Positions 29,534-39,200 of a stretch of DNA of 64,000 bases are shown piece by piece. The notes under the pieces are model-generated. The model did not search any database, had not been told where the DNA came from, and saw only the letters and a list, made by a program, of their open reading frames with translations. A program made the translations under genes and the position numbers. The stretch spans positions 1 to 64,000 of the forward strand of contig NZ_JASAOI010000077.1 of the NCBI RefSeq assembly GCF_029953285.1, given 5' to 3'. Position 1 is the first letter of the stretch. Each line of letters starts with the position of its first letter. Source of the stretch: Yinghuangia seranimata. GTDB lineage: Bacteria > Actinomycetota > Actinomycetes > Streptomycetales > Streptomycetaceae.

Positions 29534-30906
29534 GCCGCGCCGCCCGCCTCGGGGCCCGAGCCCTCGCGGCCGAGCTTGCCGCGCAGCCACTCGGCGATGT
29601 TCGCGTAGCGGTCCTCGTTGCCGTGGCGGGTCGGCTGGTAGTAGCGCCTGCCGTGGACGGCGTCCGGCGCGTACTGCTGCGCGGCGACGCCGCCGGGGAC
29701 GTCGTGCGGGTACACGTACCCCTTCGCGTGGCCGAGCTTGGCGGCGCCCTTGTAGTGCCCGTCGCGCAGGTGCGCCGGCACCGGGCCGGCCAGGCCGGCG
29801 CGCACGTCAGCGAGGGCGGCCTCGATCGCGAGCGTCACCGCGTTCGACTTGGGGGCGAGCGCCAGCGCGATCGCGGCGTGCGCGAGGGTCAGCTTCGCCT
29901 CGGGGAAGCCGATCAGAGCGACCGCCTGTGCGGCGGCGACGGCGGTCTGGAGCGCCGTCGGGTCGGCCATGCCGATGTCCTCGGACGCGGAGATCATCAG
30001 GCGGCGCGCGATGAAGCGCGGGTCCTCGCCGGCGTCGATCATGCGCGCGAGGTAGTGCAACGTCGCGTCGACGTCCGAGCCGCGGATCGACTTGATGAGC
30101 GCGCTGGCGACGTCGTAGTGCTGGTCGCCGTCGCGGTCGTAGCGCACCGCGGCGCGGTCGACGGCCGCCTCCAGGGTCGCCAGCGCGACGGTCTTCTCGC
30201 CGCGGTCCACCGCGGAGCCGGCGCCGGCCTCCAGGGCGGTGAGCACGCGCCGCGCGTCGCCGCCCGCGATGCGCACGAGGTGGTCCTCGGCGTCGGGGTC
30301 GAGCGTCACCGCGCCGTTCAACCCGCGCTCGTCCTCGACGGCGCGGCGCACCAGCGCGCGGATGTCGTCCTCGGTGAGCGGTTCGAGGGTCAGCAGCAGC
30401 GACCGGGACAGCAGGGGGCTGATCACGGAGAAGAAGGGGTTCTCGGTGGTGGCGGCGATCAGCGTGACCCAGCGGTTCTCGACCGCAGGCAGCAGCGAGT
30501 CCTGCTGCGCCTTGGAGAAGCGGTGGATCTCGTCGAGGAACAGCACCGTCTCGCGGCCGTGCGCGCCGGCCTCGCGGCGTGCCGCGTCGATGACCGTGCG
30601 GACCTCCTTGACGCCCGCGGTGATCGCCGACAGCTCGACGAAGCGGCGCTTGGTGGCGTGGCTGACCACGTACGCGAGCGTGGTCTTGCCGGTGCCGGGC
30701 GGCCCCCACAGGATCACGGAGGAAGGCGCCGTGACGCCGTTGCCGGCCCGCACCAGGCGGCGCAGCGGGGACCCGTCGCCCAGCAGGTGCCCCTGCCCCA
30801 CCACCTCGTCGAGGTCGCGCGGGCGCATCCGCACGGCGAGCGGCGCGAGCGCGGGCTCCCTGCTCTGGCGCTCTTCGGCGGCGGCGATGAAAAGGTCCGG
30901 TTCCAC
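29521..30906 (-). CDS. rarA: Replication-associated recombination protein A (RarA/MgsA)
   Basis: A 461-aa AAA+ ATPase acting at stalled forks. Walker A is [15 protein letters not shown], Walker B is [15 protein letters not shown], sensor 1 is [10 protein letters not shown]. The C-terminal tetramerisation part has [20 protein letters not shown] and [18 protein letters not shown] chose GTG at 30906 ([13 protein letters not shown]) because the family begins here; the 24 upstream residues are non-homologous. The ribosome site is weak. It is convergent with the MBL gene, which overlaps it by 13 bp. Confidence 0.95.
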   Translation of the reverse strand: MEPDLFIAAAEERQSREPALAPLAVRMRPRDLDEVVGQGHLLGDGSPLRRLVRAGNGVTAPSSVILWGPPGTGKTTLAYVVSHATKRRFVELSAITAGVKEVRTVIDAARREAGAHGRETVLFLDEIHRFSKAQQDSLLPAVENRWVTLIAATTENPFFSVISPLLSRSLLLTLEPLTEDDIRALVRRAVEDERGLNGAVTLDPDAEDHLVRIAGGDARRVLTALEAGAGSAVDRGEKTVALATLEAAVDRAAVRYDRDGDQHYDVASALIKSIRGSDVDATLHYLARMIDAGEDPRFIARRLMISASEDIGMADPTALQTAVAAAQAVALIGFPEAKLTLAHAAIALALAPKSNAVTLAIEAALADVRAGLAGPVPAHLRDGHYKGAAKLGHAKGYVYPHDVPGGVAAQQYAPDAVHGRRYYQPTRHGNEDRYANIAEWLRGKLGREGSGPEAGGAAQPS

Positions 30907-30990
30907 GGGTACCGAGCCTAACCGGCGCCGCCGACAAACCGTCCGGGTGTGTACGGCGTCATAGGCGGGCCGCGGCACGCCCGACGCGGG

Positions 30991-31803
30991 CTACCGCAGG
31001 ACGCCGGCCCGGCGGGCGGACTGCAGCCACTCCGGGAACTCGATCATGAGCTGGTCGTAGAGCGTCTCGTCGCTCATCCGGCGCGGGTCGGGACCGGCTT
31101 CGAAGAACCCGGCGTTGTCGACGACCCGGTAGCGCGGCGCGGGCAGCTCGTCGAGCCGGTGCAGGAACTTGAAGTCGTCCTTGCCGAAGCCGACGAACTG
31201 CCAGAAGATCGGCAGCCCGGCCGCCTTGCAGAGCACCTTCTCGGCGTGCTTGGCGTTGTTCGGGGCGCCGTCGGTCTGGAAGACGACGTACGCGGGATCG
31301 GTCGCGCCGCAGTCCTCGTAGTGGTTGATGACCGCCTCCATCGCGGCCACGTAGTTCGTCGTGCCCATGTGCCCGAGGGACTGGTGCAGCTTGCCGATCC
31401 GGCCCTGGTAGTCGCTGAGCGAGATCTCCTGGACCTTGTGCGCCTTGCTGTCGAAGAACACCACCGGCACGACGCCGTCGTCGTCGAAGTGCGCGGCGGC
31501 GGCGAGCACGCGTTCGGCGAGCGACTGGACGCTGCCGTCGCGGTAGAAGCTGGTCATGCTGCCCGAGCGGTCCAGGACGAGGTAGACCGCCGCGCGCACG
31601 CCCGCGAGCCGGTGCTTCTCCAGGCTGACGCCCGCCGCCTTGTAGAGGCTGACCAGGCCCGGTGCCTCGCGCTCGATCTTGTCGAGGCTGACCGCGGAGC
31701 CGCTTCCGGTGCGTACCGTCGCGCGCGGCACAGACGGGGGCGCCGGGGGTGCGGCGGGTGCGGACGTGTTCCGCCTGCGCCGCTTGAACAGCGAGAACGG
31801 CAT
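30991..31803 (-). CDS. VWA-domain protein (TerF-like)
   Basis: A 270-aa protein: a basic N-terminus (MPFSLFKRRRRN), a Pro/Ala spacer, then SLEKHRLAGVRAAVYLVLDRSGSM, which leads into a von Willebrand A domain with MIDAS motif DRSGSM (about 100), MGTTNY and FQTDGAPNN. Such proteins accompany tellurite/stress TerD systems and bind Ca or Mg; no ter gene is in the window. ATG at 31803 has AAGGAGG upstream. It ends 84 bp above rarA and may be co-transcribed with it. Confidence 0.85.
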   Translation of the reverse strand: MPFSLFKRRRRNTSAPAAPPAPPSVPRATVRTGSGSAVSLDKIEREAPGLVSLYKAAGVSLEKHRLAGVRAAVYLVLDRSGSMTSFYRDGSVQSLAERVLAAAAHFDDDGVVPVVFFDSKAHKVQEISLSDYQGRIGKLHQSLGHMGTTNYVAAMEAVINHYEDCGATDPAYVVFQTDGAPNNAKHAEKVLCKAAGLPIFWQFVGFGKDDFKFLHRLDELPAPRYRVVDNAGFFEAGPDPRRMSDETLYDQLMIEFPEWLQSARRAGVLR

Positions 31804-32019
31804 GGGTGCCTCCTTGTCGCGGACGGCGGACAAGCCGACCGCTTCCACGCTGTCAGAGACGGTGCCGCCGCGCTGCGGGTTTCTCCCTCACACGAGGGCA
31901 ACTCCCGGGTTCGGCGACGGAATCGGCCACGTCGATGACCTGGTGGAACCATCCCGCACGGTGGCTACGGTGGCCGGGCGCCGGCGGCCGCGCCGGATCC
32001 GCGCGCTCCGGGGGGTCCC

Positions 32020-33207
32020 ATGCAGCGTCCGCCGTCCGCCGCACCCGCACGTGACCCGTCGAGCCCCGCCCCGGCGCGGGACGGCGGCCTGGACCGGCTC
32101 GACCAATGCCTCGTCGACGCGCTCCAGATCCGGCCGCGCGCCCCGTGGACCGAACTCGCGCCGGTGCTCGGGGCCGACGCGGTCGCGCTCGCCCGGCGCT
32201 GGCGGCGCCTGGTCTCCGACGGACGCGCGTGGGTCACCGCCCATCCGCACCCGGAGTTCGTGTGCGCCGCCAACGGCGGCATCGCGCTCGTCGAGATCAC
32301 CGCCGAACGCCGTGCGGCCGAGGGGCTCGCGGCGCGGCTGGCCCACGACGCGGCCGCGGTGTCCGTCGACGTCGCCACCGGCGGACGCGACCTCCTGGTG
32401 ACGGTGATGACGGCGCGCCTGGAGGAGCTGCTGCACTACGTCCAGCACCGGTTCGCCGCGCTGCCCGGCGTCGTGTCGACGCGGACCCACGTGGTCACCG
32501 CGGTGTACGCGGACGGCGGCGGCTGGCGGTTGCGGGCCCTCGACGCCACGCAGCGCGGCCGGCTCACGGCGTCCGCCCCGACACAGCCGGTCTCCCAACC
32601 CGTGCCGTACGGCCAGGCGCGGGTGGCCGAACCGGGCCCGGGCGACGCCGACCTGGTCCGCGCGCTCGGCGTGGACGGCCGCGCCACGCACACCGACCTC
32701 GCGGCCCGCACGGGGACGTCGGCGACGACGGTGGCGCGGCGGATGCAGCGGCTGGTGGCGTCGGGCACGGTGCGGCTGCGATGCGAGGTGGCACAGCCCG
32801 AGTCGGGCCGGCCGGTCGGCGTGACACTGTGGCTGCGCGTCCCACCCGCGCGTCTCGCGTCGGTCGCCCGGGAGTTGGCCGTGCATCCGGACGTGCGGAT
32901 GTGCGCCGCGGTCGCGGGTACCGCCAACCTCGTGCTCCGGCTGTGGCTGCCGGGGGTCGCGGAAATCCCCGCGTTCGAGGCGGAACTCCTCGACCGGTTC
33001 CGGGGCGTCGACGTGGTCGAGCGCGCGCTGACGCTGCGGCCGGTCAAACGGCTGGGCCGCCTCCTGGACGGTCGGGGCCGCGCCGAGGCGGCGGTCCCGA
33101 TGGACCTGTGGGGTGGCGCGGAGCCGGGCACCCCGCCGGACGTGTGGGGTGCGCGCGTGCCCCGCGGACCGGGTCCCCACTCCCCCGCGCCGCCGCTGGG
33201 CGGCTGA
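32020..33207 (+). CDS. Double-length Lrp/AsnC-family regulator 1
   Basis: A 395-aa protein made of two AsnC-type halves. HTH 1 is near LDRLDQCLVDALQIRPRAPW, HTH 2 near DADLVRALGVDGRATHTDLA. Each is followed by a RAM-like sensor (GRDLLVTVMTARLEELLHYV, and HPDVRMCAAVAGTANLVLRL). The Pro-rich C-terminus is not conserved. It precedes the peptide-type ABC operon on the same strand (302-bp gap) and is its likeliest local regulator. ATG at 32020 with GGGGGT upstream. Confidence 0.88.
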   Translation: MQRPPSAAPARDPSSPAPARDGGLDRLDQCLVDALQIRPRAPWTELAPVLGADAVALARRWRRLVSDGRAWVTAHPHPEFVCAANGGIALVEITAERRAAEGLAARLAHDAAAVSVDVATGGRDLLVTVMTARLEELLHYVQHRFAALPGVVSTRTHVVTAVYADGGGWRLRALDATQRGRLTASAPTQPVSQPVPYGQARVAEPGPGDADLVRALGVDGRATHTDLAARTGTSATTVARRMQRLVASGTVRLRCEVAQPESGRPVGVTLWLRVPPARLASVARELAVHPDVRMCAAVAGTANLVLRLWLPGVAEIPAFEAELLDRFRGVDVVERALTLRPVKRLGRLLDGRGRAEAAVPMDLWGGAEPGTPPDVWGARVPRGPGPHSPAPPLGG

Positions 33208-33269
33208 CCCGTCGCGCGGCGGTCCCCGACGTCGCGGTCCGGATTCCCCCACGCCCGCGGCGGGCCGCT

Positions 33270-33304
33270 GACCTGCGAGGTCAACACGGTTGGAACACCC
33301 GTGT
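33270..33304. promoter_or_regulatory. Candidate operator before the ABC importer
   Basis: Two adjacent dyads: GACCT-GCG-AGGTC (33270-33282) and ACACGG-9 nt-CCGTGT (33284-33304). They lie midway in the 302-bp gap between the Lrp-type gene and the binding-protein gene, the position expected for a regulator site. The factor is unknown. Apart from this, the gap 33208-33509 holds no gene that I can support. Confidence 0.45.
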
Positions 33305-33509
33305 GACCCGGATGGCACGCGGCGAGGGCGCGGGCGGCGGGCCCCGTGGCGAAAACCGCGCTCGGGCCCGTCTGTTCGGGGGTTTCCGGCGCACCCGGCG
33401 GCCGGTCGCGCGGCGCGGCGAGTGTGGGGGAACTGCGAGCGACCACGTCCGCGGCACCCGCTGCGGGCCGCGGACGGGTACCTGTGTGGCCCTGTGTGGA
33501 GGGAAGCCG

Positions 33510-35084
33510 ATGAGACGTGTCAGCCGGAAATGGTCGGCGGGAGCGGGGGTGGCCGCGGCGTTCGCGCTGGTGGCCGCGTGCACGACCGGCGGGACCGGGA
33601 GTGGGTCGGGGTCCGGCGGGGCGTCGGGCAGCGGCGGCGGTGACGCGGTGGTGCGCACCGCGTTCACCTCGGACCCGAAGAGCTTCGACCCGGCCAAGGG
33701 CGACAACCTCAACGACTACCTGTCGGCGCGGCTGCTGTACGACACGCTGGTGCGCCGCGACGACGGCGGTGTGCTCGTCCCGGGTCTGGCGACCTCGTGG
33801 TCGTCGACCGCGACGTCGGTCGACCTGACGGTGCGCGGCGACGCGAAGTGTTCGGACGGCACGCCGCTGACGGCATCCGTGGTCGCCCGCTCGCTGACCT
33901 ACTTCTCCGCGCCGGAGACCAAGGCGCCCGCCGCCAAGCAGGTGTTCGGCACCGGCAAGGTGGCGGTGACCGGCGACGACGCGGCCGCCAAGGTCCACAT
34001 CGAGCTCGACCACCCGTGGGCGGACGTGCTCTTCGGGCTGGCGATGCCGCAGACCGGGATCGTCTGCGACGCGGGCCTGAAGGACCCCGCGGGGATGGCC
34101 GCCGGGAAGGCGCCCGGCACCGGGCCGTTCACGCTGCAGGACGCCAAGCGGGGCGCGTCGTACACCTTCGCGCGCCGCGCCGACTACACGTGGGGCCCGC
34201 GGTTCGCGGTCATGCCGCAGGGCAAGCCGCCCGCGTCGCTGGTCGCGTCCGTGGTCGGCAACGAGAGCACGGCGGCCAACGAGCTGCAGACCGGCGCGCT
34301 CGACCACGCCGCGCTCACCGGCCCGGACCTGGACCGGTTCGGCTCCGACTGGGCCAGTACCACGCTGTCCAGCTCGAACCAGTTCGTGGTCTACAACGAG
34401 CGCGAGGGGCATCCCGGCGCGGACCCGCAGGTGCGGCAGGCGGTCGCGGCGCTGATCGACCGCACCGCGTACAACAACGCCTCGACGCGCGGCAAGGGCG
34501 CGCTGCTGACCAGCATCAGCGACGAGACCAGCCCGTGCGTGCTCAAGCAGCCCTACAAGTACGAGGGCATGGACGCGGCGACCGCCAAGAGCGTACTGAA
34601 CGGCCGCAAGATCCGCGTCCTCGGCCTGAACGTCATCTCGAACGGCGCGGGCACGGCCTACCTCCAGGCGATCCTGAAGGACGCGGGCGCGGACGTCGAA
34701 CTGCGCAACGTCGACCTGGCCACGTGGGCGAGCGAGTTCATCGGCAACCAGGGCCAGTGGGACCTGGGCGTGATGGTCAACATCAACCTGTCGGCGACGA
34801 TGACCACGCCGGGCAGCTTCATGACCGGCGACAGCCCGCCCAAGGGCCGCAACATCGGCGGGACCGGAAACGCGGACTACGACCGCGAGTTCCTCGCCGC
34901 GCTCGGCACCACCGACCCGGCGCAGCACTGCGCGCACTGGGAGGCCGCCCAGACGGCGCTGATCAAGCGGTACGACACGGTGCCGCTGTCGACGGTCCCG
35001 CAGAAGAACGTGTACGCCAAGCGCATCTCGGCGGTGACCCCGGGCGGCTACTCCGACCTGGCGCTGCTGTGGGTGAAGGGCTGA
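33510..35084 (+). CDS. Family 5 substrate-binding lipoprotein of a peptide-type ABC importer
   Basis: A 524-aa lipoprotein. The signal peptide VAAAFALVAAC has the lipobox LVAAC (Cys at 24), followed by a Gly/Ser-rich linker. The SBP_bac_5 fold is indicated by TAFTSDPKSFDPAKGDNLND, GLATSWSSTATSVDLTVRGD and DPQVRQAVAALIDR. It delivers oligopeptide, nickel chelate or a similar solute to the permeases encoded immediately downstream. ATG at 33510 has GGAGGGAA upstream. First gene of a four-gene operon. Confidence 0.92.
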   Translation: MRRVSRKWSAGAGVAAAFALVAACTTGGTGSGSGSGGASGSGGGDAVVRTAFTSDPKSFDPAKGDNLNDYLSARLLYDTLVRRDDGGVLVPGLATSWSSTATSVDLTVRGDAKCSDGTPLTASVVARSLTYFSAPETKAPAAKQVFGTGKVAVTGDDAAAKVHIELDHPWADVLFGLAMPQTGIVCDAGLKDPAGMAAGKAPGTGPFTLQDAKRGASYTFARRADYTWGPRFAVMPQGKPPASLVASVVGNESTAANELQTGALDHAALTGPDLDRFGSDWASTTLSSSNQFVVYNEREGHPGADPQVRQAVAALIDRTAYNNASTRGKGALLTSISDETSPCVLKQPYKYEGMDAATAKSVLNGRKIRVLGLNVISNGAGTAYLQAILKDAGADVELRNVDLATWASEFIGNQGQWDLGVMVNINLSATMTTPGSFMTGDSPPKGRNIGGTGNADYDREFLAALGTTDPAQHCAHWEAAQTALIKRYDTVPLSTVPQKNVYAKRISAVTPGGYSDLALLWVKG

Positions 35085-35089
35085 GCGCG

Positions 35090-36064
35090 ATGGCCGTGCT
35101 CGACGAGGCGCCGCCGTGGCTCGGGTTCGCCGCGCGGCGGCTGGGCGGCGTGCTGCTGGTCCTCACCGCGCTGGTGGTGATCACGTTCGCGATCGTCCAG
35201 CTGATGCCGGGTGATCCGGCGCGCGTGGCGGCGGGCGCGAACGCGACGCCGGACCAGATCACGCGGATGCGCCACGACCTGGGGCTCGACCGGTCGGTGC
35301 CCGCGCAGTTCGTCGACTACGTGGGGAACCTGCTGCACGGCGATCTGGGCCGCAGCTTCCACACGCAGGAGAACGTCGCGGACATCGTGGCCGACCGGCT
35401 GCCGTACACGGCGGAGCTCGCGCTGCTGGGCATCGTGGTGATCCTGGTGGTCGCGATCCCGTTGGGGATGCTGGTCGCGGTGCTGTGCCAGAACGGCCGC
35501 CGACGGCGGCTGGACGGCGCGTTCACGTTCGTCACCGGATTCGTCGGGTCGACGCCGGAGTACGTGCTCGGCACGCTGCTGGTGTACGTGGTCGGCATCA
35601 AGCTCGGCTGGCTCCCGGTGGCCGGTGCCGCGACGGTGGACGCGCTGGTGCTGCCGGTCGTGGCGATCTCGCTCGGGCCGGTGTGCACGATCGCACGCAT
35701 CGTGCGGCGGGAGACCGCCGTGGTGCTCGGCCAGGACTACTTCAGGACCGCGCGCGGGCGGCGGCTGCCGGCCCGCCGGCTCTACCTGCGGCACGCGCTG
35801 CCGAACCTGCTGACCAGCACGCTCACACTCGCGGGCCTGCTGCTGGCCGGGCTGCTGGGCGGCACGGTGATCGCGGAGAGCGTGTTCGCGTGGCCCGGTC
35901 TCGGCACGCGCGTCGTCGAGGCGATCACGCAGCGCGACCTGCCGGTCGTCCAGGGCGTCGTGCTGGTCCTGGGGTCGCTGGCGTGCCTGATCAACCTGCT
36001 CATCGACGTCGTGCTCGGGTTGCTCGACCCGCGCACCCTGTCCGGGAAGGCGGCCGGCTCATGA
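35090..36064 (+). CDS. ABC permease (DppB type)
   Basis: A 324-aa inner-membrane permease with six helices. The N-terminal block FAIVQLMPGDPARVAAG and the EAA loop before ...LPNLLTSTLTLAGLLLAG are typical of DppB/OppB. It starts 5 bp after the binding-protein stop and overlaps the next gene by 4 bp (ATGA). Confidence 0.93.
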   Translation: MAVLDEAPPWLGFAARRLGGVLLVLTALVVITFAIVQLMPGDPARVAAGANATPDQITRMRHDLGLDRSVPAQFVDYVGNLLHGDLGRSFHTQENVADIVADRLPYTAELALLGIVVILVVAIPLGMLVAVLCQNGRRRRLDGAFTFVTGFVGSTPEYVLGTLLVYVVGIKLGWLPVAGAATVDALVLPVVAISLGPVCTIARIVRRETAVVLGQDYFRTARGRRLPARRLYLRHALPNLLTSTLTLAGLLLAGLLGGTVIAESVFAWPGLGTRVVEAITQRDLPVVQGVVLVLGSLACLINLLIDVVLGLLDPRTLSGKAAGS

Positions 36065-38055
36065 CCGCGACCCGCGTGCGCAAGCGCGCACGACCCAACG
36101 CCATGCTGGTGACCGGACTCGTGGGCCTGACCGCGCTGTTCGTGCTCGCCGTGGTGGCGCCCTGGATCTGGGGCGACCGCGCCGACGAGCTGGGGCCGAG
36201 CGTGCACCTGGGTTCGTCGGGCGAACACTGGCTCGGCACCGACGCGTTGGGGCGCGACCTGTTCGCCCGCACCCTGGTGGCGACCCGGCTGACGCTCGAA
36301 CTCGCCGCGCTGGCCACGGCCATCGCGTCGATCGCGGGGACCGTGCTGGGGACGCTGATCTGGGTGAGCGGCCCGCGCGTCCGCGCCGTCGGGCTGCGCG
36401 TGGTCGACGTGATGATCTCGTACCCGGCGGTCATCCTCGCGCTGACCATCGCCGCGATCCTGGACCCGGGCCCGAAGGCGTGCGTCATCGCGATCGGCGT
36501 GGCGGGCTGCCCGTCGTTCGCCCGGCTGACGGCCAACCTGGCGGCGTCGGTCGCGGGACGGGACTTCGTGGCGACGGCACGGCTGCTCGGCGTGCCGTCC
36601 CTGCGGCTGATGCGCCGGCACATCCTGCCGAACATCGCCGAACCGCTGCTGGTCCTGGTGTCGGTGTCGTTCGCGCACTCGCTGATGGCGCTGTCCGGAC
36701 TGTCGTTCCTGGGCCTCGGCGTGCAACTGCCGGACTACGACTGGGGGCAGCTGCTCAGCACCGGCCTGCAGAGCCTGTACACGAACCCGGCCGAGGCGGT
36801 CGGCCCGGCGGTCGCGATCGTGCTGGCGGGGCTGAGCGCGGGGTTCGTCGGCGACGGGCTCGCCGCGCGGGCGGCGTCGACCTCGGGCAACTCGGCTGCG
36901 GTCAAGCCCGGTTCCCGTAAGGCGTCCGCGTCGGCGCCGGTTGCGACGGGCACCGACCACTCCGTGCCGGACGACGCCGTGCTGGTCGTGTCCGACCTGC
37001 GCGTCCGGCGGCCGGACGGGACCGCGCTGGTCGACGGTGTGACGTTCCACATCGGCGCGGCCGAAATCGTCGGCGTGGTCGGCGAGTCCGGGTCCGGCAA
37101 GAGCCTCACCGCGATGGCCGCGGCACGGCTCCTGCCCGGCGGGCTGCGGGCCGAGGCGCACGCCCTCGAGCTGCGGAACCCCGGCGCGGAGCCGCTCGCC
37201 CTGGCCGCCCCCGGACGGGACGGCGCGGCGGTGCGGCGCAGGCTCGCCACCGAGATCGGGATCGTCTACCAGGACCCGTCGGCGTCGTTCAATCCGGCGC
37301 TGCGGCTCGGCGGCCAGCTGACCGAGACGCTGCGGGTGCACCTGGGGGTGTCCCGCCGCGAGGCGCGGGAACGCGCGGTCGAGCAGCTGGAGTTCGTACG
37401 GATCGTCGACCCGGAGGCACGGCTGCGGGCGTATCCGCACGAGCTGTCGGGCGGCATGCGCCAGCGCGCGATGATCGCGTCCGCCCTGCTGACCCGGCCC
37501 CGGCTGATCATCGCCGACGAGCCGACCACCGCGCTGGACGTGACGGTGCAGGCCGAGGTGCTCGCCCTGCTGCGGGCGGCGAACCGGCGGGACGGCACGG
37601 CGATGCTGTTCATCTCGCACGACATCGGCGTCGTGACGGACCTGTGCGACCGCGTGCTGGTGATGTACGCGGGCCGGCTGGTCGAGGAACTGACCGCGGC
37701 GGAACTGCGGGACGGCCACGCGCGGCACCCGTACACGAAGGCACTGCTGGCCGCGACCCCGCGCCTGGAGCCGGACGGGGAGGCGGACGGGAAGCTGGAC
37801 GCCGAGACCGGGGACGGCCTGCTCGCGGCGATCCCCGGGCGGCCCCCGCAGCCCGACGAGCGCCCGGCGGGCTGTGCGTTCGCCGACCGGTGCGCGGCGG
37901 TGCTGCCGGTGTGCCGGGACACCCCGCCGCCGGTGCGGGTGCTCGCGCCGGGGCGCACGGTCGCGTGCCACCTCCCGGAGACCGGCGCCCCCGTCCCGGT
38001 GCAGGCCGGCCCGAAGGCCGGCCGGCACGACGCGGCCGTCGAGGCGGTCGGTTGA
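36061..38055 (+). CDS. Fused ABC permease (DppC) and ATPase (DppD)
   Basis: A 664-aa fusion. Residues 1-~280 are a DppC-type permease (LGTDALGRDLFARTLVATRL, SLMALSGLSFLGLGVQLPDY). A Ser/Ala/Lys-rich linker (~280-305) leads to a DppD ATPase with Walker A GESGSGKSLT (about 341), Q-loop VYQDPSASFNP, signature LSGGMRQR, Walker B LIIADEPTTALD, H-loop ISHD, and the C-terminal block PAGCAFADRC with paired Cys. Such joins occur in actinobacteria; the effect is to fix one permease to one nucleotide-binding subunit. It overlaps the upstream permease gene. Confidence 0.93.
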   Translation: MTATRVRKRARPNAMLVTGLVGLTALFVLAVVAPWIWGDRADELGPSVHLGSSGEHWLGTDALGRDLFARTLVATRLTLELAALATAIASIAGTVLGTLIWVSGPRVRAVGLRVVDVMISYPAVILALTIAAILDPGPKACVIAIGVAGCPSFARLTANLAASVAGRDFVATARLLGVPSLRLMRRHILPNIAEPLLVLVSVSFAHSLMALSGLSFLGLGVQLPDYDWGQLLSTGLQSLYTNPAEAVGPAVAIVLAGLSAGFVGDGLAARAASTSGNSAAVKPGSRKASASAPVATGTDHSVPDDAVLVVSDLRVRRPDGTALVDGVTFHIGAAEIVGVVGESGSGKSLTAMAAARLLPGGLRAEAHALELRNPGAEPLALAAPGRDGAAVRRRLATEIGIVYQDPSASFNPALRLGGQLTETLRVHLGVSRREARERAVEQLEFVRIVDPEARLRAYPHELSGGMRQRAMIASALLTRPRLIIADEPTTALDVTVQAEVLALLRAANRRDGTAMLFISHDIGVVTDLCDRVLVMYAGRLVEELTAAELRDGHARHPYTKALLAATPRLEPDGEADGKLDAETGDGLLAAIPGRPPQPDERPAGCAFADRCAAVLPVCRDTPPPVRVLAPGRTVACHLPETGAPVPVQAGPKAGRHDAAVEAVG

Positions 38056-38167
38056 CGCGCCGGCCGCGCGAGCGGCGTTCCGCCCCGGCGGAAGCCGCTC
38101 GCGCCTTGCGACTCGGGCAACCCGCCGCCTCCCGGCCGGAAGGCCGCCATCCCCACGGAGGTATCCG

Positions 38168-39010
38168 ATGAACACCACTCCGACCGGCACGGCCCGGAGT
38201 GCACCCGAAAGGAACGCGGTGGAGACAGCCGAGCCGGCCGAGGTGCTGCGCGCCGAGGGGGTGACCGTCGCGTTCGGGCGGGGCGCCCGCCGGAAGACCG
38301 TGCTGCACGGGGTCGACCTGTCGCTGCGGCAGGGGCACACCGTCGGGCTGGTCGGCGAGTCCGGGTCGGGCAAGTCGACGCTCGCCAAGGTGATCGTCGG
38401 GCTGGTCCGGCCGGTCTCCGGGCACGTCGCCCTCGACGGCGAGGACGTCACCGGGCCGCGCGGCCGGGCCGCCACGCTCGCGCTGCGCCGTCGCGTCCAG
38501 CTCGTGCCGCAGGACCCGTACGCGTCGCTGAACCCGCGGATGACGGTGGGCGAGGCCATCGCCGAGGCGATCGACCCGCGGCGCGGCGGACTGGCCCGGC
38601 ACCGGGCGGCGGTCGAGGCGCGGCTGGCGCAGGTGGCGTTGGACCCGGAGGCCGCCGACCGATACCCCGCGCAGTTCTCCGGCGGCCAGCGGCAGCGCAT
38701 CGCGATCGCGCGGGCGCTCGCCGTCGAGCCGGAAGTGGTCATCGCGGACGAGGTCACCTCCGCACTGGACAGCTCGGTGCAGGCCGAGGTGCTGAACCTG
38801 CTGACCGGGCTGCGCCGTTCGCTGTCCCTGACGATGCTGTTCATCTCGCACGACCTGGCGGTGGTGCGGCACGTCAGCGACGAGGTGGCGGTGCTGCGGC
38901 ACGGGCGGCTGGTCGAACACGGCCCGTGCGCCGAGGTGTTCGGCGCGCCGCGCGAGCCGTACACGAAGGTCCTGTTGGCGAGCGTCCCGGGGCGCGGCGG
39001 ATCGGCGTAG
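38168..39010 (+). CDS. ABC transporter ATPase (DppF type)
   Basis: A 280-aa ATPase: Walker A GESGSGKST (63-71), Q-loop LVPQDPYASLNPRM, signature FSGGQRQRIAIARALA, Walker B VVIADEVTSALD, H-loop FISHDLAVV. Walker B has Val in place of the usual Pro after Glu (ADEVTS for ADEPTS), a common DppF variant. It lacks the longer C-terminal zinc-type extension of DppD. ATG at 38168 has GGAGG upstream, 112 bp after the fusion gene. Last gene of the operon. Confidence 0.92.
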   Translation: MNTTPTGTARSAPERNAVETAEPAEVLRAEGVTVAFGRGARRKTVLHGVDLSLRQGHTVGLVGESGSGKSTLAKVIVGLVRPVSGHVALDGEDVTGPRGRAATLALRRRVQLVPQDPYASLNPRMTVGEAIAEAIDPRRGGLARHRAAVEARLAQVALDPEAADRYPAQFSGGQRQRIAIARALAVEPEVVIADEVTSALDSSVQAEVLNLLTGLRRSLSLTMLFISHDLAVVRHVSDEVAVLRHGRLVEHGPCAEVFGAPREPYTKVLLASVPGRGGSA

Positions 39011-39019
39011 GCCCGCGAC

Positions 39020-39200
39020 GTGGCCGCGGCACTTTCCCTGGCGCGCGTCCTCGACCTGTACGCGGGCTCGGGCGCCGTCGGCCTGGAAGCGCTGTCGCGA
39101 GGCGCCGCGCACACGCTGCTGGTCGGGACGCGGTGGCCGGCACGACGGTGCGCGCCGACATCAAGGCGGTCGCGCTGCCCGGACGGGCAGCCATGCGGTG
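39020..39200 (+). pseudogene. rsmD fragment (16S rRNA m2G966 methyltransferase)
   Basis: Translation of 39020-39125 gives VLDLYAGSGAVGLEALSRGA, then AHTLLV, the SAM-binding motif I region of RsmD. The next family block continues in another frame as TTVRADIKAVALPG (about 39133-39175). The N-terminal ~45 residues, the catalytic DPPY motif and the C-terminus are not found. A short, frameshifted internal piece cannot be functional. An intact copy is presumably elsewhere. Confidence 0.75.
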
